A stretch of 64,000 nucleotides of DNA from Orbaceae bacterium ESL0727 (GCA_029433345.1 JAQTHY010000001.1:186001-250000); one strand, 5' to 3'; counted from the stretch's first letter, positions 13,170 through 25,320 are shown. Numbers and translations are program-made. The notes: generated by a model not told the origin, from the sequence alone.

Positions 13170-13988
13170 TTAACGTTTTCTCAAAAAATAATAAATAGCT
13201 GGCATTAATCTTTGTGGTAATAATCGAGGAATAGCACGTACAATGAATAAACTATAAGAACCGAGCATCGATTGGATTTTTAGAGATGATTTCAATTTGG
13301 CTAATTGCCATTCACTTTTGATATAAATTAATCCTCTTCGTCTACCTAATGTATTTTCATCCATTCGAAATAAAACCAAGCTATCATCTAAATTGGCCAC
13401 TTGATGTTTATTTGCTATTATTCTAAGAAATAAATTATAGTCTTCCATATATAAATGATGTTGATATCCTCCTATAGATTCAATAATATTTTTATTATAG
13501 ATAATTGATTGATTATTGAATGGAGAACGATATTTTGAGAAAGTTAAAATACTTTCATAATCTAGTGGGACGTTTCTTTTACCTATAATGTTATTTGGTT
13601 CATTAATAAATTCATACATTTGTGAACCTAAGATAACAATATCTGGATGCTCTTCTAAATATGTAATTTGTTTCTCAAATCTTGTGGGTAAAGAAATATC
13701 GTCAGTATCCATAATTGCAACATAATTATTAGAACAATATTTTAATCCTTCTTGTTTAGCTCTGCCTGTACCAACATTCTCATTAAGTTTGATAACTTTT
13801 AAAATGTTAGACAGCTTTTTCTTCCAACGATCAATAACTAAATTAAGTCCAGCTGTTAATTGCCCATCTTCAACCAAAATTATTTCATTTGGTTTTAAAG
13901 TTTGATTATCCCAAATACTTAATAAAGCCATTTCAAAAAAATCAGGTTTTTCTTTGTGATAGATTGACATTAGTACTGAAAATTTCAT
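13170..13988 (-). CDS. GT2 glycosyltransferase, AmsE-like
   Basis: GT-A fold glycosyltransferase of family 2, resembling AmsE/WcaA-type enzymes of amylovoran and colanic-acid loci. About 272 residues. Starts MKFSVLMSIYHKEKPDFFEM (ATG at 13988 behind AAGGAATAT). The donor-binding aspartates appear as EIILVEDGQL and the DXD-type motif in VAIMDTDDISLPTRFEKQ, and an acceptor-side motif appears as HLYMEDYNLFLR. No membrane segment. It adds an unidentified sugar to the lipid-linked repeat unit. It lies between the PGT and another GT2. Confidence 0.82.
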   Translation of the reverse strand: MKFSVLMSIYHKEKPDFFEMALLSIWDNQTLKPNEIILVEDGQLTAGLNLVIDRWKKKLSNILKVIKLNENVGTGRAKQEGLKYCSNNYVAIMDTDDISLPTRFEKQITYLEEHPDIVILGSQMYEFINEPNNIIGKRNVPLDYESILTFSKYRSPFNNQSIIYNKNIIESIGGYQHHLYMEDYNLFLRIIANKHQVANLDDSLVLFRMDENTLGRRRGLIYIKSEWQLAKLKSSLKIQSMLGSYSLFIVRAIPRLLPQRLMPAIYYFLRKR

Positions 13989-14042
13989 ATATTCCTTAAG
14001 ATACAATTAATATTTAATCAATAATACATACATACCACAACT

Positions 14043-15047
14043 TCATTTTCTCAGTAACGTTAACAATATTTTTAATAAATAAAAGACAGGGAGGCCTAAT
14101 AATTTTAATTTGAAACAAATAAATAAAATTTTATGATCCCAACTAGAATATGAACAAATTCCATCAATAAATTTAATCTTGTCATATTCTTGCCAAGATT
14201 TTTTTAAATTTCTAATAAAAACTTCTCTATTTTTTAACCTGGCTAAACTTACTCCAATTGATCTAGTCATATTAACATATGTAGTATTATAATATAATGC
14301 AGGTATATTCTGTTGTATACAACGATTCCTCAATACGTCTAACGAATCAAATAACTTAAATTGTTGTTCGGGGGAAGATGTTGTAATTGAACCTTGTCTT
14401 TTACGATAGAAATACAACATATTGTTAAGCATTACAATACGTTTAGCTTTATAAGCCAAAATAGTTGAAACAACAACATCTTCGTAAATATAACCTTTCG
14501 GGAAATTGTTATTATTATATAAATCTTTCTTGGTAATTCTTAACCAGGAAAAATATGGGTATTTAAGAAGTTTTTTATTACTAATCAGACATGTAGTTTT
14601 TTCGTTTTTTTTATTTTGAATTATTTTTTCTTTATCATCAAATTTTAAGTATCCTATATAAGTTATATCGGGTTCTTTATAGGTATCAATTGTGAGATCA
14701 ATTTCGGAAAAAAAGTTTTCACTAACTATATCATCAGAATCTATGAATATTATGTATTTACCTGTTGCTAATTCTAGTCCATAATTTCTTGTATCTGAAA
14801 GACCTGAGTTTTTTTTTTGATAATATCTAAAACAGCCATTATCAAACGTTGAGATCGTCTTTTCTATAACTAATCCTGTATTATCAGTAGAACCATCATT
14901 AATAATAATACATTCATAAAATTTAATTAATCTACTTCCAATATTTTCTAAACTTTTTTCAATACTAACTAAGCATTCCTCAATATATTCTTCCACATTA
15001 TATGCGGGAATGATTATAGAATATTTTTTAATATTAAATTTATTCAT
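14043..15047 (-). CDS. GT2 glycosyltransferase
   Basis: A 334-residue family 2 glycosyltransferase. N-terminal YSIIIPAYNVEEYIEECL, a nucleotide-binding aspartate in CIIINDGSTDNTG, SGLSDTRNYGLELATGKY, and the DXD-type motif IFIDSDD near residue 100. C-terminal hydrophobic patch (KLLGLPVFYLLKILLTLL) may associate with the membrane. Donor and acceptor cannot be read from sequence. Very AT-rich coding, like the rest of the locus. Confidence 0.8.
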   Translation of the reverse strand: MNKFNIKKYSIIIPAYNVEEYIEECLVSIEKSLENIGSRLIKFYECIIINDGSTDNTGLVIEKTISTFDNGCFRYYQKKNSGLSDTRNYGLELATGKYIIFIDSDDIVSENFFSEIDLTIDTYKEPDITYIGYLKFDDKEKIIQNKKNEKTTCLISNKKLLKYPYFSWLRITKKDLYNNNNFPKGYIYEDVVVSTILAYKAKRIVMLNNMLYFYRKRQGSITTSSPEQQFKLFDSLDVLRNRCIQQNIPALYYNTTYVNMTRSIGVSLARLKNREVFIRNLKKSWQEYDKIKFIDGICSYSSWDHKILFICFKLKLLGLPVFYLLKILLTLLRK

Positions 15048-15096
15048 TATAAAATATTTCCTTTACAAATATATAACGTTCATATACTAACTTGGT

Positions 15097-16233
15097 TTAT
15101 TTTGAATTTAGATTTTCTATAATATTCTGATGAGCATCTGCGTGGAAGATAATAAATAAGGCTACCGAATAAAATGGAACAGATAGATAAGTCTCACTTA
15201 TTGTTTCTAGTACCATTATTAATAATGTATAACCCATTAATAATGAAAGTCTTGTTTTAAAAAGTTTTTTTATAGTAATAAAACAAAATATAAAGAATGG
15301 AAATATACCTAAAGAATAAATATTGGCAATAAAATAAAAATCCATAGGTAAATAATCAGTTATATTTATTCCTAAAAGGAGATGCGGTAAACCTTCCGCA
15401 ACATACATAAGGTTAGCAAGCCAGACGCGACCTGACAATGATAAATTCAAAAATATTAAAATATCATTAGAATTAAATAAGATTGTTGAATAAATTTGAA
15501 AAATCATTATGGATATTGCAACTATAATTATACAAATTACTAATTTTTTCCTATATATTTGTTTAAAAGAGGAAAATAAACTAATAATAAATAAAATATA
15601 ATAAAAAATACTTAATATTAATGCAGTCCGAGATAGTGTAAAAGAAATGATAGTAATAATTATAAAAAATAAAGTTGATGATAATATAAATAAACGAATC
15701 TTATTGTGTATCTGATTTTCGAAATATAATATTGAAATACTTAGTAAAGTCAGTAAATATTGAGCAAAACTATTTGGATTGTTAAAACCTGCAGTAAACC
15801 GCATACCAAAACGATCATCAAGTGTAGAATAATGGTTGCTAAATATTAGCATTAGAAAAATAAATATAAATGATAAATATGATGAAAAAAACAGATATTT
15901 TATTAAATCATTCCAATTAATACGTGATGATAGTATCAATAATGATATTGTTAATATATAACTCGAATATGCATTATTATCAAGAAAAAAAATAGCATAA
16001 AAACATAGAAATATAAATAAAATATATAAAATAATATATTTTTTTTCTTTAATATAAAAAATAGATAAAAAAGATATAATAGTAAGAATAATATTTAATA
16101 AATTTTTTAAAAAGATGATTTCTACATCGGTAATAGATAAAGAAATAATTCCTGTTTTTATTGAATATAGAGTGAAGAATACAATAAAAACTATTTTAAT
16201 AAGGTTATATCTTGAATTTGTTTTTGAGGACAT
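15097..16233 (-). CDS. Wzy-type polysaccharide polymerase (O-antigen polymerase/ligase-like)
   Basis: A 378-residue integral membrane protein with about ten to twelve hydrophobic helices and one longer hydrophilic loop near residues 260-290. The motif RFTAGFNNPNSFAQYLLTLL near residue 145 resembles the Asn-Pro-Asn segment of the O-antigen polymerase/ligase superfamily. Wzy proteins polymerise lipid-linked repeat units at the periplasmic face. Identification rests on topology, that motif and position between glycosyltransferases in a locus with a flippase. A ligase role is less likely but not excluded. Confidence 0.72.
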   Translation of the reverse strand: MSSKTNSRYNLIKIVFIVFFTLYSIKTGIISLSITDVEIIFLKNLLNIILTIISFLSIFYIKEKKYIILYILFIFLCFYAIFFLDNNAYSSYILTISLLILSSRINWNDLIKYLFFSSYLSFIFIFLMLIFSNHYSTLDDRFGMRFTAGFNNPNSFAQYLLTLLSISILYFENQIHNKIRLFILSSTLFFIIITIISFTLSRTALILSIFYYILFIISLFSSFKQIYRKKLVICIIIVAISIMIFQIYSTILFNSNDILIFLNLSLSGRVWLANLMYVAEGLPHLLLGINITDYLPMDFYFIANIYSLGIFPFFIFCFITIKKLFKTRLSLLMGYTLLIMVLETISETYLSVPFYSVALFIIFHADAHQNIIENLNSK

Positions 16234-16276
16234 ATATTACTCAGAGCCTATATTGAAATTATTAATTTTCTCTATT

Positions 16277-17290
16277 TTATTTATTTTTAAACAAATTCGG
16301 TATAACTTTATATTTTATATAGAAAAATGGAGCTAATAATATCCAATATTTTTTATTACAAAAAATGGATAAATAGAAATATTGCTTTTTTGTTCTAAAA
16401 TGTTCTTTTAAAATTAAAAAATACTCATCTTCTAGAGAATTCACTAATTGTTGCTTATAAATAAAAGAACCATGCGTCATTGTTATAATGGATGCAAATG
16501 GCCTAGTTATCATATTACAATTTTTCATTAACAAAAACTGTTGTTGTTGTTGAGAAATATTATATCTCTCAAGTAATTTTTTATAGTTTAATTGAATATG
16601 ATCGTATGAGTTATATTCAGATTTAAATTCATGAATACGATGTGATAATGAACCCGCACTAAAATAATACATGTAGTTAGTCTTATTTGATACAAATATT
16701 GTTTTACAATAGTAGATATATTTAAGTAAAAAAACTAGGTCTTCACAAAAAGTTAAATTTTCATTAAAACGAAGTTGATTAGTATCAATAATTTTATTTA
16801 AAAATAATTTAGAAAATGGATAACCATATTCTAATAATTTGAATGAATAAAAGAAGTCACTATTTTTTTCTAAAAAATAACAAACATTATTCCCTGGTTC
16901 TCTAATTCTATGCTTATTTTTTTTATGTTCTTCAATAAACCCTTGAATAATTAAATCAGGAGAATTATAAGATAAAAACTCATCGATTAATCCTTGCAAA
17001 TAGTTATCTTGAATTACATCATCAGAATCAATAAATGTAATAAACTTACCTGTTGCATTTTCAATTCCTTTATTTCTAGCAGCACTTACGCCAGAATTTT
17101 TTTGATTATAAAGCTTAATTCTAACATCTTTAGCTATGAAAGATTCACATATCATTTGGCTATTATCTTTAGATCCATCGTTAATCAAAAGAAGTTCCCA
17201 ATTTGAATAGCTTTGGGATAATATACAATCAAGTAATCTACCAATAGTTTTTTCTGCATTATAAATAGGAATAATTATCGAGATTTTCAT
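16277..17290 (-). CDS. GT2 glycosyltransferase
   Basis: A 337-residue family 2 enzyme starting MKISIIIPIYNAEKTIGRLL, with LLLINDGSKDNSQ, SGVSAARNKGIENATGKF and the DXD-type TFIDSDDVIQDNYLQGL. It is separated from the pyruvyltransferase-like gene by 1 nt, so the two are surely cotranscribed. It contains a run of five consecutive glutamines (SQQQQQF) near residue 245. Substrates unknown. Confidence 0.8.
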   Translation of the reverse strand: MKISIIIPIYNAEKTIGRLLDCILSQSYSNWELLLINDGSKDNSQMICESFIAKDVRIKLYNQKNSGVSAARNKGIENATGKFITFIDSDDVIQDNYLQGLIDEFLSYNSPDLIIQGFIEEHKKNKHRIREPGNNVCYFLEKNSDFFYSFKLLEYGYPFSKLFLNKIIDTNQLRFNENLTFCEDLVFLLKYIYYCKTIFVSNKTNYMYYFSAGSLSHRIHEFKSEYNSYDHIQLNYKKLLERYNISQQQQQFLLMKNCNMITRPFASIITMTHGSFIYKQQLVNSLEDEYFLILKEHFRTKKQYFYLSIFCNKKYWILLAPFFYIKYKVIPNLFKNK

Positions 17291-17291
17291 A

Positions 17292-18413
17292 TTATTTTAG
17301 TGATTCCTGTAAAAAATTAATTGATTGTATCTGTAGCTTTTCTTTTATCGAATTAATCTTATCCCAATCAAATCTATAAGATAAAATACTCTCGTTCAAA
17401 TCATTTACATTAAAAATTAAACGATCTTCTAGCCCAAACATTTGTAATAAAGACGTAAATCGAGTTAATCCTCGTTCTTTATTGCCTATTGCAATAAAAG
17501 GTTTATTAAAAATAATGGCAAATACACAACCATGAAAGGAATCTGTTATCACAAATTTCGCATCTATAAATCCTCTTAACCATCTAGTTAATTTGGGATA
17601 TTCATATTCAAAATGATTATTTTCATCATAATTATCATAATTATCATATATTGATTTTTTGGGCATTACAGTAAATGACGTGAACTGCATTTGATTTGTA
17701 ATATGATATATAATGTTTTCTTTATCTGCAGTTTTATCTAAAACATAACACATAATATCACCGTTAATTGGAGGTTCATTATATGAATAAACCAAATTTA
17801 TATAATGCTCCTTATCTAATAACAATGTAGGATCTAATGTTTGTACTGCACTAACATTCAAATAATCTTGACATAATTTAATTGCCGAATTTTCTCGAAC
17901 AGAAATAGCATCAAATTTTTTTATAAGATTAGAACAAGTTGCAGTTTCTTTTGTGTCAAATTCCCAATTTGATACACCCAAAGAAGCCGAATATGCTATT
18001 TTTTTTAAACTATCAGTTTGGCAAAAATCTAAAAAATAATTTGTTATACATGGAGAATATTTAGGACGCCAAACTTGATCACTACCAACAATAATTGCCC
18101 AATATTTATTATGTGCAGTTTTATGAATATTTCGAGAATAATATGTTTTTTTTGTTGAAGGAATATTATCATAAACAAACTGTAAAGTATTAATAGAAAT
18201 ATCTTGAATTATTTTATTCCAAGATCTTTTATTTAAAATTAATTTTTTAATAAGACTCTTTATTTTAAAAAATCTTTTCTGATCAAATTCCCTATTAATA
18301 ATTTCAGGAATATAATCTAATTTGTATAGAATTTGAGTTAAGGCATAAGCTTGTAAAATACCACCATAGTTATTTACTAATGGTTGGGTTAATATTCCCA
18401 CTTTTTTCTTCAT
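17292..18413 (-). CDS. Polysaccharide pyruvyltransferase family protein
   Basis: A 373-residue cytosolic protein of the PS_pyruv_trans family (CsaB/WcaK/AmsJ relatives). Starts MKKKVGILTQPLVNNYGGIL, with the family-typical GSDQVWRPKYSPCITNYFLDF near residues 110-130 and ITDSFHGCVFAIIFNKPFI near residues 291-309. Family members use phosphoenolpyruvate to add a ketal pyruvate to a sugar, giving the glycan a negative charge. Its ATG overlaps the stop of the upstream FrhB-like gene by 4 nt (ATGA), so expression is coupled. Confidence 0.82.
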   Translation of the reverse strand: MKKKVGILTQPLVNNYGGILQAYALTQILYKLDYIPEIINREFDQKRFFKIKSLIKKLILNKRSWNKIIQDISINTLQFVYDNIPSTKKTYYSRNIHKTAHNKYWAIIVGSDQVWRPKYSPCITNYFLDFCQTDSLKKIAYSASLGVSNWEFDTKETATCSNLIKKFDAISVRENSAIKLCQDYLNVSAVQTLDPTLLLDKEHYINLVYSYNEPPINGDIMCYVLDKTADKENIIYHITNQMQFTSFTVMPKKSIYDNYDNYDENNHFEYEYPKLTRWLRGFIDAKFVITDSFHGCVFAIIFNKPFIAIGNKERGLTRFTSLLQMFGLEDRLIFNVNDLNESILSYRFDWDKINSIKEKLQIQSINFLQESLK

Positions 18414-19741
18414 TGGCTTAATAGTTTCCTTTTGATTTTTCTAAATAAATGTTCTGATTTTGTCATTATTTTTAATAGTAAAATATATTTTTTCATTTTA
18501 TGGTTAAACTTTACTATATTCCTTAGTTTATGCCATAAACTAAGGCTTTTCTTTCGTGTTATGCGACGACATATTTGTACTAACATTGCTGTTGGAGATA
18601 TTAGTATCTTAAATCTTTTACGAAAATAAGGAATATTTTTTCTACTCATAAAAAATATACAACTTCTAAACTTAATTGCATCTTGTCTATGAAAAAAACT
18701 ACTGCTTTGTGATTGAATTATTTTGTTTTTAGGTTTTGATACTACATTAAGTTGCTTATTGCTAATTCCATCCCTGATTAACTTATCAGCTAATTTGGAA
18801 CGGGTAATTATTACAGATGTTCCTGCTCCATCATGTATATATTCATCTAACCATGCATCACCTAATGAAATATCAGCTAATTCAGTTGTTACATCCGTAC
18901 AGAAATCACAAGCATTTGCTTTAAAATATCCTGTACCCCACATATCTCCTACTTTTCGCATTTTCATTTCATGATAGCGATTGTTAGATTTTTCATTGCA
19001 GCCAAAACTATAATCTAGAGCATTACTATTTAAATCTTTAATTCTAAATTTAGGAGTATCATATTCACCTTCAGCTCCAGAAGAAGCAGCAAGAAAGTCA
19101 GAAAAAAAAGAACTTTTCAATCCTCCACATATGATACCTACAAGAAATGGTATTTTTTCTCTATACTTGGGATAATATGCTTGCTTTAATCTGATAGCTT
19201 TAATAAAACATCCTACACCAGATATTGCAACCTTACCGTCTATTTTATCAATCTCAAGGAATAAATCTTCCATTGTGACTGGATAATATTTTGTTTCGGA
19301 TATTTGAGTAATTTCATCTTTATTATTAAAAAATTGGTATTTATACTTTCCATTATATTCTTTGACGATATATAGTCTATCTACAATATTTTTTTCTAAT
19401 AATTGTTGAAAAATATAAGTTGCAATTCCTCCAGAGGAAGATGTCTTTCTATATTTAGATGAATAACCAATATAAGTATTTTCAAAAGCACCAATGCGCA
19501 CATCTTTTTGGCTTGCATCATTTAAGAATAACATGGAGAGAGCATCTTCATCTTTAACAAAATCATCAGGATGTGGATTAAAAGGACAAACTTTTAAACA
19601 TGGTTTATTATCTATCTCTTCAATATTGATAGGAGTAAGAAAACCATATTTATTGGGGGACATTTTCATTTTTTTTGAAAATGATTCTGATATACAAACA
19701 CCACATCCCGTACAATAGCCTTTTTCTATTAATTTTTTCAT
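18410..19741 (-). CDS. FrhB-like iron-sulfur protein of a polysaccharide locus
   Basis: A 443-residue protein with Coenzyme F420 hydrogenase/dehydrogenase beta-subunit domains. The N-terminus carries a cluster-binding pattern (GYCTGCGVC, Cys10/13/16, plus KVCPFNP near residue 50). A glycine-rich segment (TSSSGGIATYIFQQLL) and a second cysteine group (ACDFCTD) with SLGDAWLDE follow. In this family the domain binds flavin and iron-sulfur clusters. Homologues occur in many capsule loci beside pyruvyltransferases, but I know of no established reaction for them there. It overlaps both neighbours by 4 nt (ATGA). Confidence 0.8.
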   Translation of the reverse strand: MKKLIEKGYCTGCGVCISESFSKKMKMSPNKYGFLTPINIEEIDNKPCLKVCPFNPHPDDFVKDEDALSMLFLNDASQKDVRIGAFENTYIGYSSKYRKTSSSGGIATYIFQQLLEKNIVDRLYIVKEYNGKYKYQFFNNKDEITQISETKYYPVTMEDLFLEIDKIDGKVAISGVGCFIKAIRLKQAYYPKYREKIPFLVGIICGGLKSSFFSDFLAASSGAEGEYDTPKFRIKDLNSNALDYSFGCNEKSNNRYHEMKMRKVGDMWGTGYFKANACDFCTDVTTELADISLGDAWLDEYIHDGAGTSVIITRSKLADKLIRDGISNKQLNVVSKPKNKIIQSQSSSFFHRQDAIKFRSCIFFMSRKNIPYFRKRFKILISPTAMLVQICRRITRKKSLSLWHKLRNIVKFNHKMKKYILLLKIMTKSEHLFRKIKRKLLSQ

Positions 19742-21276
19742 TTATTATTATGTCTTGTTAATTTATATCTTATATTATAGATTAAATATCTCTTCTCATT
19801 TTCTTCTAATCCTATAAAAAAACAAATAACTAGTGATAAAGAAAAAAAGAATAAAGTTTTCAAAAAATTATTAGCATCGCTTTCCATTGTCGTAAAATAA
19901 TAATTAAATGAATATAATACAAAATGAAGTATAACGGACATAATTACTATTTTAGATAAAACTTCTTTTATAAAGAATGATATACAGAAACCAGTTTCAA
20001 TTTTTAAAAAATAGAGCCTAAAAAATAATGCCACTATTGCTAATAATATTGCAATTATAAATACAGAATTTGCAGAATAATTTAAATATAAAAAAACATA
20101 TGATACAGGTAAGTTAAGAAATAATAACGACCCCACAACAAGTTGATATGTTTTTATTTTTCCTGTCGCTTGAATACCAGTCATTAATGATCCAGATAAA
20201 GATTCAATCAATAAACAAATCAAACTTAAAATAACAAATATATTAGTATTAGTAGGAACAATTTTTAGCCAAAAATATAATACATAATCAATATTATAAA
20301 TAATCGGTGTAATCAATATTGACATTATAATAAAAGAAAAACGAGAACCTTTATTTATTAATAAAAAAAAATGCTCTTTTTCTCCAATAGAATAATTTTT
20401 TATAATTTGTGGATTGATAGCAAGCAAAAAGTTATTCATAAAAAGACTTATGGCATTTTGTAATTGTGATGTTATACCATATGCTGCATTTATCAGAGCA
20501 CCGAAAAAAATATTAAGTAAAACATTAATTCCTTGACCTTTAGCTACTGCTGCAATGTTACCAAAAAGACTCCATCCTGAATATGTTATTAATTCATTAA
20601 TAAAGACTTTATTATATATTCTTTTAAAGTGACTTTCTTTAAATCTTACATAACAAAATGAAATATAAGAGATCGATATAAATAATGTAATTATTAAACT
20701 CAATATTGCATATAGTTTTAGTTTATCCATATTTACTATTAATAATATATAAACAATTAATAACTTAAGCATTACTTCGAGTAGCCCTATAAAAGCATAA
20801 ATATGCATTTGTTCTCTTGCTATTATTAATGCATTAAATGGGATTTGTATTGTCTGAACTATTACAATACAAATAGATAAATGATAAACCCATATAGCAC
20901 TTAAAAATCGATTTTCAGGAATCGATATTTTATTATACAAAAACCATAAACCAATTGTTTCACCGCATACGAAAATAATAATTGCAATACCCAAATAAAT
21001 AATTAATGAACAATTAAATAATTGTTGCAATTTATTCAAATTTCTACGACCAATTTCAAATGAGAAAAAACGCTGAACAGCACTCGACATAGAATTATTT
21101 AAAAATGTAAATAATGAAATAAAACCAGCAACTACTGTATATATACCATAATCCTCTATTCCTAATGCTTTTAAGATAATACGGGAAGTATATAAAGTTA
21201 TAGCCAATATAAGGAACATTCTTATATATAAAAATAAGGTATTTTTTATAATTCTTTTATTTGAAGAAATTGACAT
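19738..21276 (-). CDS. Wzx-type lipid-linked oligosaccharide flippase
   Basis: MOP/MATE-superfamily membrane protein of about 512 residues with roughly 12-14 helices. The N-terminal segment NTLFLYIRMFLILAITLYTS, then RIILKALGIEDYGIYTVVAG, is typical of polysaccharide transporters (RfbX/Wzx). It moves undecaprenyl-linked repeat units across the inner membrane. The start is the ATG at 21276; a TTG two codons upstream is possible. It is the first gene of the polysaccharide block, 65 nt after the murA stop with no visible terminator between. Confidence 0.86.
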   Translation of the reverse strand: MSISSNKRIIKNTLFLYIRMFLILAITLYTSRIILKALGIEDYGIYTVVAGFISLFTFLNNSMSSAVQRFFSFEIGRRNLNKLQQLFNCSLIIYLGIAIIIFVCGETIGLWFLYNKISIPENRFLSAIWVYHLSICIVIVQTIQIPFNALIIAREQMHIYAFIGLLEVMLKLLIVYILLIVNMDKLKLYAILSLIITLFISISYISFCYVRFKESHFKRIYNKVFINELITYSGWSLFGNIAAVAKGQGINVLLNIFFGALINAAYGITSQLQNAISLFMNNFLLAINPQIIKNYSIGEKEHFFLLINKGSRFSFIIMSILITPIIYNIDYVLYFWLKIVPTNTNIFVILSLICLLIESLSGSLMTGIQATGKIKTYQLVVGSLLFLNLPVSYVFLYLNYSANSVFIIAILLAIVALFFRLYFLKIETGFCISFFIKEVLSKIVIMSVILHFVLYSFNYYFTTMESDANNFLKTLFFFSLSLVICFFIGLEENEKRYLIYNIRYKLTRHNNK

Positions 21277-21341
21277 TCCCAATCATCCATTATTTCTACA
21301 TTTTATATTATCTTTATTAATCAACCTTAAATGTGAAGTAT

Positions 21342-22978
<1,637 letters not shown>

Positions 22979-25066
22979 ATGTTAAAAAAGCTCATGTGGT
23001 TAATCCTGGCAATATTAGGAGCATTTGCACTCGGTTATATTGCTTTAAATCGTGGTGAAAAGATTAATGCATTATGGATAGTAGTAGCAACTGTCTGTAT
23101 CTATCTGATCGCTTATCGTTATTACGCACTTTACATTGCTCGCAAAGTTCTTTCGGTCGATTCGACCCGAATGACACCTGCCATCAAACATAATGATGGT
23201 CTCGATTATGTCCCAACCAATAAATATATCTTATATGGCCACCACTTTGCTGCTATTGCCGGTGCCGGGCCGTTAGTCGGACCAATTCTTGCCGCACAAA
23301 TGGGGTATCTCCCTGGCATGTTATGGCTACTGGCCGGTGTGGTTTTTGCCGGTGCTGTACAAGATTTTATGGTGTTATTTGTGTCAACGCGCCATGATGG
23401 ACGCTCCATTGGTGAATTAATCAAAGATGAAATGGGTAATGTTCCTGGCATTATTGCGCTTTTTGCCTGTTTTATGATTATGGTAATCATTTTAGCCGTG
23501 CTCGCCATGATTGTAGTCAAAGCCTTAACCCATAGTCCATGGGGAACCTACACTGTCGCGTTTACCATTCCACTCGCTGTCTTTATGGGGATTTATCTGC
23601 GCTATATTCGACCCGGGCGAATTGGTGAAGTTTCTATTATCGGTTTAGTTTTTCTACTCTTTTCGATTATTTCGGGTGGTTGGATTGCCGAAAGTGAAAC
23701 ACTCTCTAAATTGTTTGATTTCACAGGTACCCAATTAACCTTTATTCTTATTGGATATGGATTTATTGCAGCAGTATTACCTGTTTGGTTGCTACTCGCA
23801 CCGCGCGACTACCTCTCGACCTTTTTAAAAATAGGGACCATTTTGGGGCTGGCGATTGGTATTGTGATTGTCAGACCAATCTTACAGATGCCATCATTAA
23901 CCAAATTTATTGATGGACACGGCCCAGTCTGGTCAGGCGACATGTTCCCTTTCCTCTTTATCACTATTGCCTGTGGCGCTGTTTCGGGTTTCCATGCATT
24001 AATTGCTTCGGGCACCACACCAAAAATGATTGTCAACGAAAACCAAGAAGCATTCATAGGTTATGGCGGTATGTTGATGGAATCATTTGTGGCGATCATG
24101 GCACTCGTTGCCGCTTGTGTTATCGATCCGGGTGTCTATTTTGCGATGAACAGTCCATTATCAATGCTCGCACCGGCCGGTACCACCGACGTGGTCGCGT
24201 CTGCTTCTCAAGTTGTCAGCAGTTGGGGATTTGAAGTCACACCAGATATCTTAAAACAGATTGCTCATGACGTTGGCGAAACCACCATTATTTCTCGTGC
24301 TGGTGGGGCACCAACATTAGCTGTCGGGATGGCACATATTTTACATAATGCGCTAGGCGGTTTAATGAACATGTCTTTCTGGTATCACTTCGCGATTTTG
24401 TTTGAAGCATTATTTATCCTCACCTCGGTCGATGCCGGAACACGCTCTGCTCGCTTTATGTTACAAGATTTATTAGGCATCTTTGCTCCACATCTAAAAA
24501 AGACCGATTCACTCCCGGCAAACTTACTGGCGACCGCACTGGTGGTAATGGCGTGGGGTTACTTCTTATATCAAGGTGTGGTCGATCCATTAGGTGGGAT
24601 TAATACTTTATGGCCACTATTTGGTATTGCTAACCAAATGTTATCTGCCATGGCGCTCATGCTTTGTGCCGTTGTCTTATTCAAGATGAAACGCCAAAAA
24701 TATGCTTGGGTAGCATTATTACCTACGGCTTGGTTATTAGTCTGTACCATGATCGCTGGTTGGCAAAAAGTATTCAACGAAGCACCGGTTGGCTTCCTTG
24801 CTATCGCCAATAAATTTGATGCCATGATCAGCTCAGGTAACTTAGGACCTTACAGCGCATCTCAATTATCACAATTAGCCTTTAATAACCGTTTAGACGG
24901 AGCCTTAACTGCACTATTTATGGTTGTTGTGGTATTAATTGCCTTGTACTCAATTAAAACGGCATTAAACGCATTAAAAGAAAGTAAACCAACAGTTAAT
25001 GAAACACCGTATGAACCTATGCCAGCTAATATTGATAAAATTTTAGCTAACACAAAAATGCATTAA
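22979..25066 (+). CDS. cstA: Carbon starvation protein CstA (peptide/pyruvate transporter family)
   Basis: Inner-membrane transporter of the CstA family. E. coli CstA is implicated in peptide and pyruvate uptake under carbon starvation, and its paralogue BtsT is a pyruvate/H+ symporter. The 695-residue product has about 16-18 helices and closely tracks E. coli CstA (701), including the N-terminal [14 protein letters not shown], the segment [40 protein letters not shown] and the tail [13 protein letters not shown]. The start has an AGGGA RBS. It leads an operon with ybdD and yjiA. Confidence 0.95.
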   Translation: MLKKLMWLILAILGAFALGYIALNRGEKINALWIVVATVCIYLIAYRYYALYIARKVLSVDSTRMTPAIKHNDGLDYVPTNKYILYGHHFAAIAGAGPLVGPILAAQMGYLPGMLWLLAGVVFAGAVQDFMVLFVSTRHDGRSIGELIKDEMGNVPGIIALFACFMIMVIILAVLAMIVVKALTHSPWGTYTVAFTIPLAVFMGIYLRYIRPGRIGEVSIIGLVFLLFSIISGGWIAESETLSKLFDFTGTQLTFILIGYGFIAAVLPVWLLLAPRDYLSTFLKIGTILGLAIGIVIVRPILQMPSLTKFIDGHGPVWSGDMFPFLFITIACGAVSGFHALIASGTTPKMIVNENQEAFIGYGGMLMESFVAIMALVAACVIDPGVYFAMNSPLSMLAPAGTTDVVASASQVVSSWGFEVTPDILKQIAHDVGETTIISRAGGAPTLAVGMAHILHNALGGLMNMSFWYHFAILFEALFILTSVDAGTRSARFMLQDLLGIFAPHLKKTDSLPANLLATALVVMAWGYFLYQGVVDPLGGINTLWPLFGIANQMLSAMALMLCAVVLFKMKRQKYAWVALLPTAWLLVCTMIAGWQKVFNEAPVGFLAIANKFDAMISSGNLGPYSASQLSQLAFNNRLDGALTALFMVVVVLIALYSIKTALNALKESKPTVNETPYEPMPANIDKILANTKMH

Positions 25067-25072
25067 CGGTTT

Positions 25073-25104
25073 ACCGTTTCGCTGATTTTTGCCAGCGAAG
25101 CGGT
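25073..25104 (+). other. Intercistronic hairpin between cstA and ybdD
   Basis: A 12-bp stem ACCGTTTCGCTG/CAGCGAAGCGGT (one G-U pair) with an 8-nt loop, 6 nt after the cstA stop. No U run follows and ybdD starts 18 nt later, so it looks like an mRNA stability or differential-expression element and not a full terminator. Confidence 0.7.
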
Positions 25105-25122
25105 GATAAAAAAGGAATAATT

Positions 25123-25320
25123 ATGTTTGATACTCTTGCCAAAGCAGGCAAATATTTAGGTCAGGCTGCCAAATTAATGGTTGGGATTCCTGATTACGAT
25201 AATTATGTTCAACATGTCAAATTGACGCATCCCGAACTGACGCCCATGACCTATGAAGAATTTTTTAAAGAACGCCAAGATGCACGTTATGGAGGCAAAG
25301 GTGGATTTAAATGCTGCTAA
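25123..25320 (+). CDS. ybdD: YbdD/YjiX family small protein (DUF466)
   Basis: A 65-residue protein almost identical to E. coli YbdD over its whole length ([19 protein letters not shown] near the start and ARYGGKGG near the end), finishing with a Cys-Cys pair. The family is always found beside CstA/BtsT transporters, and recent work on other bacteria indicates that these small partners are needed for transport activity. RBS AAGGAATAATT. Its 3' end overlaps the next gene. Confidence 0.93.
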   Translation: MFDTLAKAGKYLGQAAKLMVGIPDYDNYVQHVKLTHPELTPMTYEEFFKERQDARYGGKGGFKCC

